From Tissierella sp. (lineage in GTDB: Bacteria; Bacillota; Clostridia; Tissierellales; Tissierellaceae): 64,000 nt of DNA. The DNA is taken from positions 186,001 through 250,000 of the forward strand of contig NZ_JAVKTS010000001.1 of the NCBI RefSeq assembly GCF_031460495.1, in the 5' to 3' direction. Shown here one piece after another: positions 34,748 through 44,244 of the stretch (positions are counted from its first letter, which is position 1; every line of letters starts with the position of its first letter). The position numbers and the translations under genes are program-made. The notes beneath the pieces were generated by a model, which saw only the letters and a program-made list of their open reading frames with translations, did no database searches and had not been told where the DNA came from.

Positions 34748-36271
34748 TTATATTATTGTTTGAATGAATAACATTACAGCTGCAAATACTCCAATAATTC
34801 CCATTAATGGAAGTATGAATTTTAACCATTTATTATATGTTACATCTACCATCTCAAGGGTTGCTAAGATAAGGCCTGTTGGAGTGATAAAAGACATCCA
34901 ACCTTGACCCCAGTTATATGCAGTAACTACAATATCCCTTGATACTCCTACTGTATCAGCTAAAGGTGCCATTATAGGCATAGATAAAGTTGCAAGACCA
35001 GATGATGATGGTACAAAGAATCCTAAAAAGCTAAATAGCAACATTTGAACTACTGCAAAAATGCCTCCACTCATATTTTCAATGACAGTTGATGAAGCAT
35101 AAAGTAAAGTATCAGAGATCATTCCATTATCCATTACTATATTAATGGCTCTAGCCACACCAATAATTAAGACAACTCCTATTAGATCTGCAGCACCTGC
35201 TAAGAAGGTATTGACTGCTTCTTTTTCAGAAAGGCCTGATAAGAATATAATTATAATGGCCACTGCTAAGAATAATCCTGACATCTCTGGGAACCACCAA
35301 ACACCTGTGGATACACCCCAAACCATAATCGGAAATGCTCCTAAAAATATGAGAAGTATTAGCATTCTTCTCCAATTAAAAGGCAGGACATTATCTGGAT
35401 CATAATCTTTCAAGAATCTCTCTTCGATACTCTTATTGTCCTCATAGGTTAAAGAGGCCTTTGGATCCTTTTTAATTTTTTTAGCATATGCATAAATATA
35501 CACTAATGTTATTATCATTGCCAGTACTAATGATATTAGACGAAAAACAAGGCCTTCATTAAAGGATATTCCTGCTGCATTTGAGGCAATAACTACTGAA
35601 AAAGGATTTACAGTAGAGAACATGGAACCGATAGAAGATCCCATATAGATTGCAGCGATACCAATGATTGCATCATATCCATTAGCTATAAATATAGGCA
35701 TTAATATAGGATATAAGGCTATTGTTTCTTCTGCCAACCCAAATGTTGTGCCACCTATAGCTATTAAAGCAGAAACAAAAATTACTAACAAGAATTCTTT
35801 TCCTTTAGTTTTCTTTGATAATGCTGCAATACCAGCATCAAAGGTACCAGTTTTGTTAATTAAACCTATTATACCACCAAGTATCAAAACAAAGACCATG
35901 ATATCAACAGTATCCATTACACCTTGGACAGGTGACATGATAATAGATAACAAACCTTGAGGTGATTGCTCTATTTCCTCATAAGTTCCTGGGATCGCTA
36001 TAGGCTTTCTAATACTACCATCTATAAACTTCTCAATATCCATTTTGATATTTAAGCTATTTAAAGTCTCTTGTGAAGCAGGTAAAGTGCTACTTTCACC
36101 TGCAGAATCTTCAACAAGGAAAAGACTTTGGTCTGGATCATAAGTTAGTCTAGAATAAAGTCCTGCAGGGACTATATAAGTCAACAATGCTGCTAAAATT
36201 AGAACAATAAATAATACTGTAAAAGCTGTTGGAAACTGAAGACCTTTCTTCTTCTCTTTTTTACCTTTCAT
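34748..36271 (-). CDS. YfcC family (C4-dicarboxylate/amino-acid anaerobic carrier-like) permease
   Basis: A 507-residue membrane protein with about twelve segments. A lysine-rich start precedes the first segment (FTVLFIVLILAALLTYIVPAG), and an external loop spans about residues 40-110. Conserved YfcC/DcuC-type features include GGTTFGLAEETIALYPI and FVPSSSGLATLSMPIMAPLAD. Substrates of this family include basic amino acids or peptides in related systems. Being first in an operon with a dipeptidase suggests peptide or amino-acid transport. AGGAG precedes the ATG. Confidence 0.87.
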   Translation of the reverse strand: MKGKKEKKKGLQFPTAFTVLFIVLILAALLTYIVPAGLYSRLTYDPDQSLFLVEDSAGESSTLPASQETLNSLNIKMDIEKFIDGSIRKPIAIPGTYEEIEQSPQGLLSIIMSPVQGVMDTVDIMVFVLILGGIIGLINKTGTFDAGIAALSKKTKGKEFLLVIFVSALIAIGGTTFGLAEETIALYPILMPIFIANGYDAIIGIAAIYMGSSIGSMFSTVNPFSVVIASNAAGISFNEGLVFRLISLVLAMIITLVYIYAYAKKIKKDPKASLTYEDNKSIEERFLKDYDPDNVLPFNWRRMLILLIFLGAFPIMVWGVSTGVWWFPEMSGLFLAVAIIIIFLSGLSEKEAVNTFLAGAADLIGVVLIIGVARAINIVMDNGMISDTLLYASSTVIENMSGGIFAVVQMLLFSFLGFFVPSSSGLATLSMPIMAPLADTVGVSRDIVVTAYNWGQGWMSFITPTGLILATLEMVDVTYNKWLKFILPLMGIIGVFAAVMLFIQTII

Positions 36272-36448
36272 GATGTCATCTCCTAATTAATAAATTTCTT
36301 AATGTTATTTCATATAGCTTGTGCATTTTATGAATTTATATCTACTAAAATATAAAAATTTGCTTATTCTCCAAAGTTGACAAGCTCACAAAAAAACTAT
36401 TATAATTGAAGCAGCTAAGATAATATATAAACTAAGAGGAGAATGAAT

Positions 36449-37513
36449 ATGGATAAGGTAGCACATAGTAAAAAATTAGGAGAGATAGAATGGATTAGAG
36501 CTATTTGCTGTATTCTTGTAATTATGATTCATGTTACAGCTGAGTTTTGGACCTCCTTTACTTATGGAAGTATACAGTATAAAATTATTATTCTACTAAA
36601 CACCTTATCTCAATTTGCGGTCCCTTGCTTTGTCTTTATTAGTGGATTTGTATTGTATTATGCATATCATAATAAGGAATATAAAACATTAGACTTTTAC
36701 AAGAAAAGGATGTTGAAAATTTTATTTCCATATTTAATATGGAGTGGAATTTATACTTTTGCAAATTATTTTTACTATAATTCTGCAATCAATATAGTAA
36801 GCATAGTAAAGGATTTAATCCTTGGAAGAGCGAGTTTTCATCTATACTACATGGTGTTAATTATACAATTTTATCTTGTTTTTCCCTTATGTTTAAAGAT
36901 ATATAAAAAAATAAACAATGATGTGTTATCAATGAGCATCTTCTTTATATTAAATGCCATTACTATTCTATATATAAAAATGCCTTTCAAAGATAGATTT
37001 TTTATGAATTACATTATATTTTTTGGATTAGGTATTGTATTTGCTAATTTAAAAATAAAAGGATTTGAATTAACTAGGGCATTAAGAATAATCATATTTA
37101 CTATTTATACCATATTTACACTATATTATTTCGCAGATAGATATGGAGATATTGCACAGTTGCCTCTTATATCCAAGGGGTTATATAGATATGGTTGGTG
37201 GATATTTAGCCTAATTTCCATAGTAAATATTTATGTATTAGCTGATATGCTTAAGATTAGAAAGTATAATTGGATCGATAATAGAGTCATTAGTTCTTTA
37301 AGCAAGCATTCATTTACCATATATTTATCTCACATATTCTTTATAAGAATATTGAGGGAACTAAATCTATTCACACAGATAAAGAACTACTCTATGACTT
37401 TAGCATTTGCGTTCCAGTTATTTGCAATAATATGTATTTCATGGATATTTGGTATTGTTATGGAAAAACTAGAATTGAAGATAAAGCATAAAGTTAATAG
37501 GAGGGCAATATGA
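36449..37513 (+). CDS. Acyltransferase family 3 membrane protein
   Basis: About 354 residues with ten membrane segments. The family's catalytic start is present: GEIEWIRAICCILVIMIHVTA, with the conserved His in segment 1, and SGFVLYYAY follows. Such enzymes O-acetylate or O-succinylate wall polymers or glycans. ATG 36449 lies seven bases after AGAGGAG; ATG 36443 is too close to it. The stop overlaps the start of the dihydrofolate reductase gene by four bases. Confidence 0.88.
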   Translation: MDKVAHSKKLGEIEWIRAICCILVIMIHVTAEFWTSFTYGSIQYKIIILLNTLSQFAVPCFVFISGFVLYYAYHNKEYKTLDFYKKRMLKILFPYLIWSGIYTFANYFYYNSAINIVSIVKDLILGRASFHLYYMVLIIQFYLVFPLCLKIYKKINNDVLSMSIFFILNAITILYIKMPFKDRFFMNYIIFFGLGIVFANLKIKGFELTRALRIIIFTIYTIFTLYYFADRYGDIAQLPLISKGLYRYGWWIFSLISIVNIYVLADMLKIRKYNWIDNRVISSLSKHSFTIYLSHIFFIRILRELNLFTQIKNYSMTLAFAFQLFAIICISWIFGIVMEKLELKIKHKVNRRAI

Positions 37514-38010
37514 TTTTAATATTTGCAGTAGATAGCAATTGGAATATTGGATATGATGGAGATTTACTCTACAAAATATCTGAGGACTTAAAAAGATTTA
37601 GGCTTCTTACAGAAGGTAATATTATCATAATGGGAAGAAGAACATTTGAATCCTTACCAGATAAGAGGGCATTACCTAATAGAATAAACATAGTAATCTC
37701 AAGAGATAAGACATATAAAGCAGAGGGTGGAATTGTAATTAATTCTACAGATGAGCTATTTCCATTACTGAAGGAGCTAAATCCTAATGATGAAATGAAA
37801 AATTTTCTCATAGGAGGAGGAAATATTGCAAAACAAATGATATCTCATTGTAACAAGGCTTATATAACTAAAATATTTCAAGCTTTTGAAGGTGCAGATA
37901 CCTTTATTCCAAATCTTGATTTACTAGAGGATTGGAAGATAGTTAATGAATCTGAAGTATATAATCAAGATGATTTACATTATAAGTATGTAGATTATAT
38001 TAGAGTCTAA
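37510..38010 (+). CDS. folA: Dihydrofolate reductase
   Basis: A 166-residue DHFR: LIFAVDSNWNIGYDGDLLY (substrate-loop start), LKRFRLLTEGNIIIMGRRTFESLP (NADPH-binding), NIVISRD and FLIGGGNIAKQM (nucleotide-binding glycines). It reduces dihydrofolate to tetrahydrofolate with NADPH. The usual Trp after the N-terminal loop (GxLPW) is replaced: the segment reads DGDLLYKI. This may affect inhibitor sensitivity. Coupled by ATGA overlap to the acyltransferase gene; no thyA is nearby. Confidence 0.93.
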   Translation: MILIFAVDSNWNIGYDGDLLYKISEDLKRFRLLTEGNIIIMGRRTFESLPDKRALPNRINIVISRDKTYKAEGGIVINSTDELFPLLKELNPNDEMKNFLIGGGNIAKQMISHCNKAYITKIFQAFEGADTFIPNLDLLEDWKIVNESEVYNQDDLHYKYVDYIRV

Positions 38011-38059
38011 TATATATTTTGTGAATTTGCTTTAATAATAAAATAGCTACTAAACATAA

Positions 38060-38108
38060 AATCAAAGGATTAGGGGTATAAATACCATATAATTCTTTGA
38101 TTTTTTTT
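38060..38108 (+). terminator. Intrinsic terminator after folA
   Basis: AATCAAAG (38060-38067) pairs with CTTTGATT (38095-38102), with a small inner GGTA/TACC hairpin, followed by a run of T to 38108. Confidence 0.85.
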
Positions 38109-38188
38109 ATAGAATTATGTTGACATTAAATTAAATGTGTCATACTATATAATTATATAGAGCAACACAATTGAAAGGAGGAGATCTA

Positions 38189-39013
38189 TTGGAAGGATTA
38201 AAAGTATATGTTATATCAGATTCCTTGGGAGAAACAGGAGCTTTAGTCACTCGAGCTGCCATATCTCAATTTAAGACTGATAATTACGAAATCAAAAGAT
38301 ACCCATATATCCATGATATAGGAAGATTAAAAGAGATACTTGATGAAGCTGCTAGTATTGAAAATTCAATCCTTATTTATACCTTAGTGGATATATCCCT
38401 CGTTGAATATATAGAGAACTATGTCCGGGATACAAAGTTAGAATCCATTGATCTGATGAGCCCCCTCGTAGAAGTTCTAAAGAAAAAACTAAATGCAGAG
38501 CCTTCACGGGAGCCAGGTGTCATAAGAAAACTAGATGAAGCATATTTCAAAAGGGTAGCTGCCATAGAATTTGCTGTTAAATATGATGATGGTAAGGATC
38601 CACGAGGATTTGAAAAGGCTGATATTGTTTTATTAGGTGTTTCCAGGACATCAAAGACTCCACTTTCAATGTACTTAGCAAATAAGAATATTAAGGTAGC
38701 CAATCTACCTTTAGTTAATGAAGTTGAACCACCAAAGGAGATATTTAAAATACCTGCTAAAAAGATAATAGGTCTTACTAATTCTCCCGAGAAATTAAAT
38801 GAAATAAGAGAAGAAAGACTAAAGGCTCTAGGATTACCTAGTGGTTCAAGCTATGCAAGCCTCGAGAGAATACTCGATGAACTTGATTATGCAGAGAAAA
38901 TCATGAAAAGGGTAGGTTGCCCAGTAATAAATGTTGCAAATAAAGCTATAGAAGAAACTTCAGAGATAATTCTATCTTTACTTAGAAAAAATGGTGTAAA
39001 CTTTAATGAATAA
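38189..39013 (+). CDS. PPDK regulatory kinase/phosphorylase (DUF299)
   Basis: About 274 residues. DUF299 landmarks: VYVISDSLGETGALVTRAA near the start, P-loop-like LLGVSRTSKTPLSMYLAN, and KIIGLTNSPEKLNEIREER. The family phosphorylates and dephosphorylates a threonine next to the catalytic His of pyruvate phosphate dikinase (or PEP synthase), using ADP and phosphate. TTG 38189 lies seven bases after AAGGAGG; TTG 38171 overlaps that site. The target ppdK follows 26 bases later. Confidence 0.93.
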   Translation: MEGLKVYVISDSLGETGALVTRAAISQFKTDNYEIKRYPYIHDIGRLKEILDEAASIENSILIYTLVDISLVEYIENYVRDTKLESIDLMSPLVEVLKKKLNAEPSREPGVIRKLDEAYFKRVAAIEFAVKYDDGKDPRGFEKADIVLLGVSRTSKTPLSMYLANKNIKVANLPLVNEVEPPKEIFKIPAKKIIGLTNSPEKLNEIREERLKALGLPSGSSYASLERILDELDYAEKIMKRVGCPVINVANKAIEETSEIILSLLRKNGVNFNE

Positions 39014-39039
39014 TATAAAATTTGGAAGGGGAGTTTTAG

Positions 39040-41661
39040 ATGGAGAATAAATATGTATATAGTTTTAATGAAGGCACAAAGGAAATGAAAAGTTTATTAG
39101 GAGGCAAGGGTGCAAACCTAGCGGAAATGACTAATATTGGTTTACCAGTACCTCCAGGATTCACTATTACAACTGCTGCATGTACTCGTTTTTATGAAGA
39201 AAACAAAACGCTTTGGACAGAGCTTTTAGATGAAGTACATCTTCATTTAAAAGAGCTAGAAAAAAATCTGGGAAAAAGCTTTTCTGATGAAAATAACCCT
39301 TTATTAGTATCAGTTAGATCAGGTTCAGTATTTTCAATGCCTGGTATGATGGATACAATACTTAATCTAGGTTTAAACGATATATCCGTTAAAGGCTTGG
39401 CAAAATCAACTGGTAATGAAAGATTTGCTTATGATAGCTATAGGAGATTTATTCAAATGTTCTCCGATGTAGCAATGGAAATTCCAAAGGTTAGATTTGA
39501 ATCCTTACTTGAATCCATGAAGGAAGAAAAAGGAGTAGAGCTAGATACAGAATTAGATGCAGAAGATTTGAAATTATTAGTTGAGAAGTATAAAGCAGTA
39601 TATCTTGAAGAAAAAAATGAAGAATTTCCACAGGAACCAATTAAACAGTTAGAACTGTCTATTAAGGCTGTATTTGAATCATGGAATAATCCTAGAGCAA
39701 CTGTATATAGAAAATTGAATAATATAGATCATAAACTTGGAACAGCAGTAAATGTTCAGTCCATGGTATTTGGAAATATGGGAGATACTTCAGGTACTGG
39801 AGTTGCATTTACAAGGAATCCTGCAACAGGAGAAAATCATCTATTTGGTGAGTATTTAATAAATGCTCAAGGAGAAGATGTAGTTGCAGGAATTAGAACA
39901 CCTAGTGAAATATCTGAGCTAAAGAGTATAATGCCAGAAGTATATGAAGAATTCGTGAAGATTACTCATGTATTAGAGAAACATTATAAGGATATGCAGG
40001 ATATAGAGTTTACAATTGAAAATGGAAAGCTCTATATTCTTCAAACTAGAAATGGAAAAAGAACAGCACAGGCTGCCATAAATGTAGCTGTTGATTTAGT
40101 CAATGATAAGGTAATTACAAAGGAAGAGGCAATACTTCGTATTGAACCAAACCAACTTAATCAATTACTTCATCCGGCTTTTGATGAGAAGACTCTTAAA
40201 TCATCCAAAGATATAGCCAAGGGACTTGCAGCATCTCCAGGTGCAGCATCAGGCAAGATATATTTTAATGCAGAAGATGTTGTTGCAGCTAGAGCCAGAG
40301 GGGAAAAGGTTATATTAGTTAGACAAGAAACTTCCCCAGAAGATATTGAAGGTATGGTAGCAGCAGAAGGAATACTTACATCCCGTGGCGGAATGACTTC
40401 CCATGCGGCAGTAGTTGCAAGAGGTATGGGTAAATGTTGTGTAGCTGGTTGTAGTGAAATAAGAGTTAATGAAGAAACTAAGACAGTTAGGACAAAGGAT
40501 GTAACTCTAACTGAAGGAGATTATATTTCCCTTGATGGAAGTACTGGAACTGTATATCTTGGTGAGATTAAGAAAGTTCAACCAACACTAAGTGGAAGCT
40601 TTGGTGAATTCATGGCTTGGGTAGATGAAACAAGGACAATGGGAGTTAGAACCAATGCAGATTCTCCTAGAGATGCAGCTCAAGCATTGAAATTTGGTGC
40701 AGAAGGAATAGGACTATGTAGAACTGAGCATATGTTTTTCGAGGAATCTAGGATTTCATCAGTAAGAAAAATGATCTTAGCAAATAACCTAGAAGAGAGA
40801 AAAGCTGCACTAGATGAACTCTTACCTGTTCAAAGAAAGGATTTCTACGAAATCTATGAGGTAATGGGAGAACTACCAGTTACAGTAAGACTATTAGATC
40901 CACCACTACATGAATTCTTACCAAATAAGGACGAGGATATTAGAGAATTAGCAAAGGCTATGAATGTTAGTTTTGAAAATTTGAAAGATAGAGTAGAGGG
41001 ATTGGCAGAATTTAATCCAATGCTAGGTCATAGGGGATGTAGACTAGCAGTTACTTTCCCAGAAATATATAGGATGCAAACTAGGGCAATCATAGAAGCT
41101 GCTTTAGATATAAAGAAAAAGGGATATGAAGGTATTTGTCCAGAGATAATGATACCTCTAATTGGACATATAGAAGAATTAAAATATGTAAAAAGAGAAA
41201 TCTTAGAGGAAATAGGCCTAGTATTTGAAGAGAGAAATGATACTGTTAAATATGTAATAGGTACAATGCTTGAAGTACCAAGAGCAGCTATAACAGCTGA
41301 TGAAATAGCAACAGAAGCAGAATTCTTTAGCTTCGGTACAAATGACCTTACTCAAATGGGCTTTGGATTCTCAAGAGATGATGCTGGAAAATTCCTAGAT
41401 GATTATGAGAATAAAGGTATATTCAAAAATAGTCCTTTTGAAGTAATAGACAGAGATGGTGTAGGTAAACTTATGAAAATAGCCATCAAGCTAGGAAAAG
41501 AAACTAGACCAGATATTCATCTAGGTATCTGTGGAGAGCATGGTGGAGAACCAAGTTCAGTAGAATTCTGCTACCAAATAGGTCTAGACTATGTATCCTG
41601 CTCACCATTTAGAGTACCAATAGCAAAATTAGCAGCAGCACAAGCAGCACTAAATGAATAA
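39040..41661 (+). CDS. ppdK: Pyruvate, phosphate dikinase
   Basis: An 873-residue PPDK with all three domains. The N-terminal nucleotide-grasp domain starts with GGKGANLAEMTNIGLPVPPGF. The swivelling domain carries catalytic His in LTSRGGMTSHAAVVARGMG, with the regulatory Thr two residues before the His. The C-terminal TIM barrel carries LCRTEHMFFEE, GHRGCRLAV and ICGEHGGEPSSV. It interconverts pyruvate and PEP with AMP/PPi, a glycolytic enzyme in many anaerobes. It is cotranscribed with its regulator. Confidence 0.97.
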   Translation: MENKYVYSFNEGTKEMKSLLGGKGANLAEMTNIGLPVPPGFTITTAACTRFYEENKTLWTELLDEVHLHLKELEKNLGKSFSDENNPLLVSVRSGSVFSMPGMMDTILNLGLNDISVKGLAKSTGNERFAYDSYRRFIQMFSDVAMEIPKVRFESLLESMKEEKGVELDTELDAEDLKLLVEKYKAVYLEEKNEEFPQEPIKQLELSIKAVFESWNNPRATVYRKLNNIDHKLGTAVNVQSMVFGNMGDTSGTGVAFTRNPATGENHLFGEYLINAQGEDVVAGIRTPSEISELKSIMPEVYEEFVKITHVLEKHYKDMQDIEFTIENGKLYILQTRNGKRTAQAAINVAVDLVNDKVITKEEAILRIEPNQLNQLLHPAFDEKTLKSSKDIAKGLAASPGAASGKIYFNAEDVVAARARGEKVILVRQETSPEDIEGMVAAEGILTSRGGMTSHAAVVARGMGKCCVAGCSEIRVNEETKTVRTKDVTLTEGDYISLDGSTGTVYLGEIKKVQPTLSGSFGEFMAWVDETRTMGVRTNADSPRDAAQALKFGAEGIGLCRTEHMFFEESRISSVRKMILANNLEERKAALDELLPVQRKDFYEIYEVMGELPVTVRLLDPPLHEFLPNKDEDIRELAKAMNVSFENLKDRVEGLAEFNPMLGHRGCRLAVTFPEIYRMQTRAIIEAALDIKKKGYEGICPEIMIPLIGHIEELKYVKREILEEIGLVFEERNDTVKYVIGTMLEVPRAAITADEIATEAEFFSFGTNDLTQMGFGFSRDDAGKFLDDYENKGIFKNSPFEVIDRDGVGKLMKIAIKLGKETRPDIHLGICGEHGGEPSSVEFCYQIGLDYVSCSPFRVPIAKLAAAQAALNE

Positions 41662-41724
41662 CGGGTTTGAAATATAAGCATATATAGAGGAAATAATAAT
41701 TTTGTGATATAATTAGGATTCAAA

Positions 41725-41746
41725 AGAGACCAGAAGGTCTCTTTTT
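41725..41746 (+). terminator. Intrinsic terminator after ppdK
   Basis: AGAGACC-AGAA-GGTCTCT followed by TTTT. Confidence 0.92.
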
Positions 41747-41895
41747 GTCATATATAATGATTATCCTTTACTTCTCTTTATGGGGTATAATTCTTAGAAT
41801 AAATGTAGGCATTGTTTTGGATGTCATATTCACATATACTTATCGTATAAGTGAAAGGCCATTCCTTAATACAATTTTGAAAGAGGTGTATGAAA

Positions 41896-42936
41896 ATGAA
41901 ACCAACACAAAAAGAACTGACAAATTGGGCTATAACTCAAATACAAGAAAAGTATAAGGACGATATCGCGTTACTCTTAGGAATTACAGGGCATTCATTA
42001 GAAGATGATTGTCATGGTGAGTGCTTTGACTATTTTGTACCTGCAAATGAAAATGGAAATAAGCTGGCGAAGACTTTTATTATTGATGGTGTAGGGCATG
42101 ACTTGTATCCACGCTCATGGAAGCGTATAGAAAATATGGCAGAATTCAATGATGATTTTACAAATGGCTTAGCTGATGCAATAATTCTGTATTCACGCAA
42201 CGAAGAAGATAAAAAGCGTTTTGTAGAGTTTCAAGAAAAGTTGATGGCAAACCTTAAGGATAAAGATTTTATGTTTAAGAGGGCTCTTCAGAAATTGGAT
42301 ACTGCTATGGAAATTTATCGTACAATGATATTTGAAGATACATTCTATAAAGTGAAGATGGGAGCGGGCTTTATTGCCAGTTATTTATCCATTGCAGTTG
42401 CTTGCATCAATGGGACATACCTTAAGCAAAGACTTGAATTGGAGACTGTAGAGTTGTCACAAATGGAAGCAATACCTGATAGTTTTATTTCTTATTTCGA
42501 AGAGATTGTCAAGGCAAAATCTGTTGGAGAGTTAAAGAAGCTCTGTTATGAGATTATAAGCACAACCCGGAAGTTTATCTCAGCACATAAACCCTTAAAG
42601 GCTAAAGAGTTAAAGATGCCTAGTTATAAGGATTTAGCAGTATGGTATGAGGAAGTATCACTAACTTGGCGAAGGATTTATTATTATTGTGATACTGGTG
42701 ATTATCAGAGAGCTTTTCCGGATGCACTTAATTTGCAACATGAACTCAGCGTTATTAAAGAGGAATTTGGACTTAAGGAAATGGATTTACTTGGAAGCTT
42801 TGATGTAAGTAATTTAAGCCAACTTAAGCAAAAGGCTCAAGAGTTTGAAAGTTATATCGTTTCTGAGATTGAGAGCCACGATGTCACTATAAACAAGTAT
42901 GATACGCTGGAGCAATTTTTAGCGAAAAACAGTTAG
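41896..42936 (+). CDS. Nucleotidyltransferase-like protein (DUF4037-type, tentative)
   Basis: About 346 residues, soluble and mostly helical after residue 110. The N-terminal part LLGITGHSLEDDCHGECFDYFV resembles a nucleotidyltransferase active-site strand with acidic residues (G-x-S-x-D-D), and FIIDGVGHDLYP follows. The C-terminal half could be a helical substrate-binding domain, as in aminoglycoside nucleotidyltransferases and DUF4037 proteins. The assignment is tentative. ATG 41896 is seven bases after AGAGGTG; ATG 41890 abuts it. It is coupled to CD3324-like copy 3. Confidence 0.5.
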   Translation: MKPTQKELTNWAITQIQEKYKDDIALLLGITGHSLEDDCHGECFDYFVPANENGNKLAKTFIIDGVGHDLYPRSWKRIENMAEFNDDFTNGLADAIILYSRNEEDKKRFVEFQEKLMANLKDKDFMFKRALQKLDTAMEIYRTMIFEDTFYKVKMGAGFIASYLSIAVACINGTYLKQRLELETVELSQMEAIPDSFISYFEEIVKAKSVGELKKLCYEIISTTRKFISAHKPLKAKELKMPSYKDLAVWYEEVSLTWRRIYYYCDTGDYQRAFPDALNLQHELSVIKEEFGLKEMDLLGSFDVSNLSQLKQKAQEFESYIVSEIESHDVTINKYDTLEQFLAKNS

Positions 42937-42949
42937 TGAGGTGCATTCA

Positions 42950-43207
42950 ATGAAATATAGAAATGCATCAGATATTCTACCAGATGAATTACTCAAAGAG
43001 ATACAGAAATATACCTCAGGAGAGACCTTGTATATTCCAAGTAATGTAGAAAGGAAGAAGTGGGGACACGATACAGGGGCAAGAATATTTTATAAAGAGC
43101 GTAATGAAGAAATTAGAGCTAGATTTTTTAACAAAGAAAGAATTGAAGAACTTGCCGAGGAGTACTGTCTTTCACCGGAAACCATAAGAAAAATAGTGTA
43201 TAAATAG
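42950..43207 (+). CDS. CD3324-like small helix-turn-helix protein (copy 3)
   Basis: An 85-residue protein. It reads YRNASDILPDELLKEIQKYT, then LYIPSNVERKKWG and a C-terminal HTH (ERIEELAEEYCLSPETIRKIVYK). It is closest to copy 1 at 23244. It follows the nucleotidyltransferase-like gene by 13 bases and uses GAGGTG, without a leader of its own. The operon position suggests it regulates, or acts with, its upstream partner. Confidence 0.78.
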   Translation: MKYRNASDILPDELLKEIQKYTSGETLYIPSNVERKKWGHDTGARIFYKERNEEIRARFFNKERIEELAEEYCLSPETIRKIVYK

Positions 43208-43236
43208 AATATATTCTTTTCATTGGTGTAAATATA

Positions 43237-43278
43237 AGTTCCATAGCAACTTTTTTTAAGTTGATATGGAACTTTTTA
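43237..43278. terminator. Intrinsic terminator after CD3324-like copy 3
   Basis: AAGTTCCAT pairs with ATGGAACTT, and an inner CAACTT pairs with AAGTTG across a T run; TTTT follows. Confidence 0.85.
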
Positions 43279-43331
43279 ATTGAATCAGTGTTATATTCTT
43301 CTCACAGCATGATTATATTATAAGGGTTTAT

Positions 43332-43808
43332 TTACTTGGATGTTTTGTTTACAAGGTCAACTTCATACACCAGTTCACCGTATTTTTTCTCATTGTCAAT
43401 AATAGTACCCTCTGTAAGGGTGATACGCAGAACGATTGAGTTAGGATTGTCCTCGTCGCCAACTTCATCGAACCAATCGAAGACTTTTTTAAATTTCGCT
43501 CTGATTTCAGCATTCTTCTCGTCCTTAACCCAACCAAGATTTTCGGCCCTACCTTGGAAAGTGTACCAATCTAAGCCAGCAACAGAAACCTCATTGTTCT
43601 TCTCAATTTGCAGCATTTTATTCTTTCTTGCATCTGTAGAAACATAAAATACACCATCTTCATAATAAGCACAAACCATACGGACAGCAGGGCGAGGATT
43701 ACCAGCATCATTCGGTGATAGTGATATTGTGGCAAGGGCAATTATTTCCTCTTTATCATTTCCACAACGCTCCTCCAAAAGTTTTATCGCATTTTCGTAT
43801 TTGCTCAT
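43332..43808 (-). CDS. Pyridoxamine 5'-phosphate oxidase family flavoprotein
   Basis: A 158-residue protein of the split-barrel FMN-binding fold: PRPAVRMVCAYYEDGVFYVSTD (strands lining FMN), KNKMLQIEKNNEVSVAGLDWYTFQGRA, and a C-terminal GELVYEVDLV strand. Members oxidise pyridoxamine phosphate or reduce diverse small molecules; this subfamily is usually of unknown substrate. GAAGGGGGAA precedes the ATG. It is a single gene, convergent with the CD3324-like operon. Confidence 0.85.
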   Translation of the reverse strand: MSKYENAIKLLEERCGNDKEEIIALATISLSPNDAGNPRPAVRMVCAYYEDGVFYVSTDARKNKMLQIEKNNEVSVAGLDWYTFQGRAENLGWVKDEKNAEIRAKFKKVFDWFDEVGDEDNPNSIVLRITLTEGTIIDNEKKYGELVYEVDLVNKTSK

Positions 43809-44014
43809 TTTAACATTTCCCCCTTCTACACATTATTCAATTAATAATCAGTATAGCATAATTTTTTATCCAAGCATAGATATAATAAAGCCATCAAGAT
43901 ATAAGATATAAGAGGCTGAGAGGACATTAGGTCTTTTTTTTGAATCAAAAAATTAGTTAAGAGTTCAACGATTTTCAATAGTTTACCTTGTTAGACACAA
44001 AGGCTAATAAGAAT

Positions 44015-44043
44015 TTGACTTGAAAATATTTCCATGATATAGT
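44015..44043 (+). promoter_or_regulatory. Promoter of the leader-controlled GNAT gene
   Basis: TTGACT (44015-44020), 17 bases, TATAGT (44038-44043). The transcript starts near 44050, giving a leader of about 195 bases. The rest of the stretch 43809-44014 shows nothing gene-like. Confidence 0.75.
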
Positions 44044-44067
44044 GAAAAAAAAGAAAGGGGTATTTTA

Positions 44068-44127
44068 ATGGATACTAGAATGTTCTGGATGAAAAAGTTC
44101 AGTCGTAAGCTCCATGCAATTCTTTGA
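44068..44127 (+). CDS. Putative leader peptide (19 residues)
   Basis: MDTRMFWMKKFSRKLHAIL followed by TGA, starting after AAAGGGG. Its last codons (ATGCAATTCTTT, 44114-44125) are perfectly complementary to a segment 61 bases further on. The basic, aromatic sequence resembles stalling leader peptides in general, not a specific known one. Confidence 0.6.
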   Translation: MDTRMFWMKKFSRKLHAIL

Positions 44128-44241
44128 TAAAATTATTTGAGTGTATGGGGCGGTATCGTAGATACAAGTAGAGTAATCTAATATGAAAGAATTGCATTCC
44201 AATGTAAGTTTTTAATAATCTTATAATTAAAGGAGCAATTC
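44114..44241 (+). promoter_or_regulatory. Leader RNA with alternative pairings upstream of the GNAT gene
   Basis: Arm 1 (44114-44125, inside the leader peptide frame) pairs over 12 bp with arm 2 (44186-44197). Arm 2 can instead pair through GAATTGC (44189-44195) with GCAATTC (44235-44241), which lies between the binding site and ATG of the GNAT gene. A GTATC-GTA-GATAC hairpin sits in between. Confidence 0.6.
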
Positions 44242-44244
44242 AAA

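Noticed and set aside
41745-41957. 70-codon frame overlapping the start of the nucleotidyltransferase-like gene
   Set aside because: It begins inside the U tract of the ppdK terminator, lacks a binding site and runs out of frame into the next gene.
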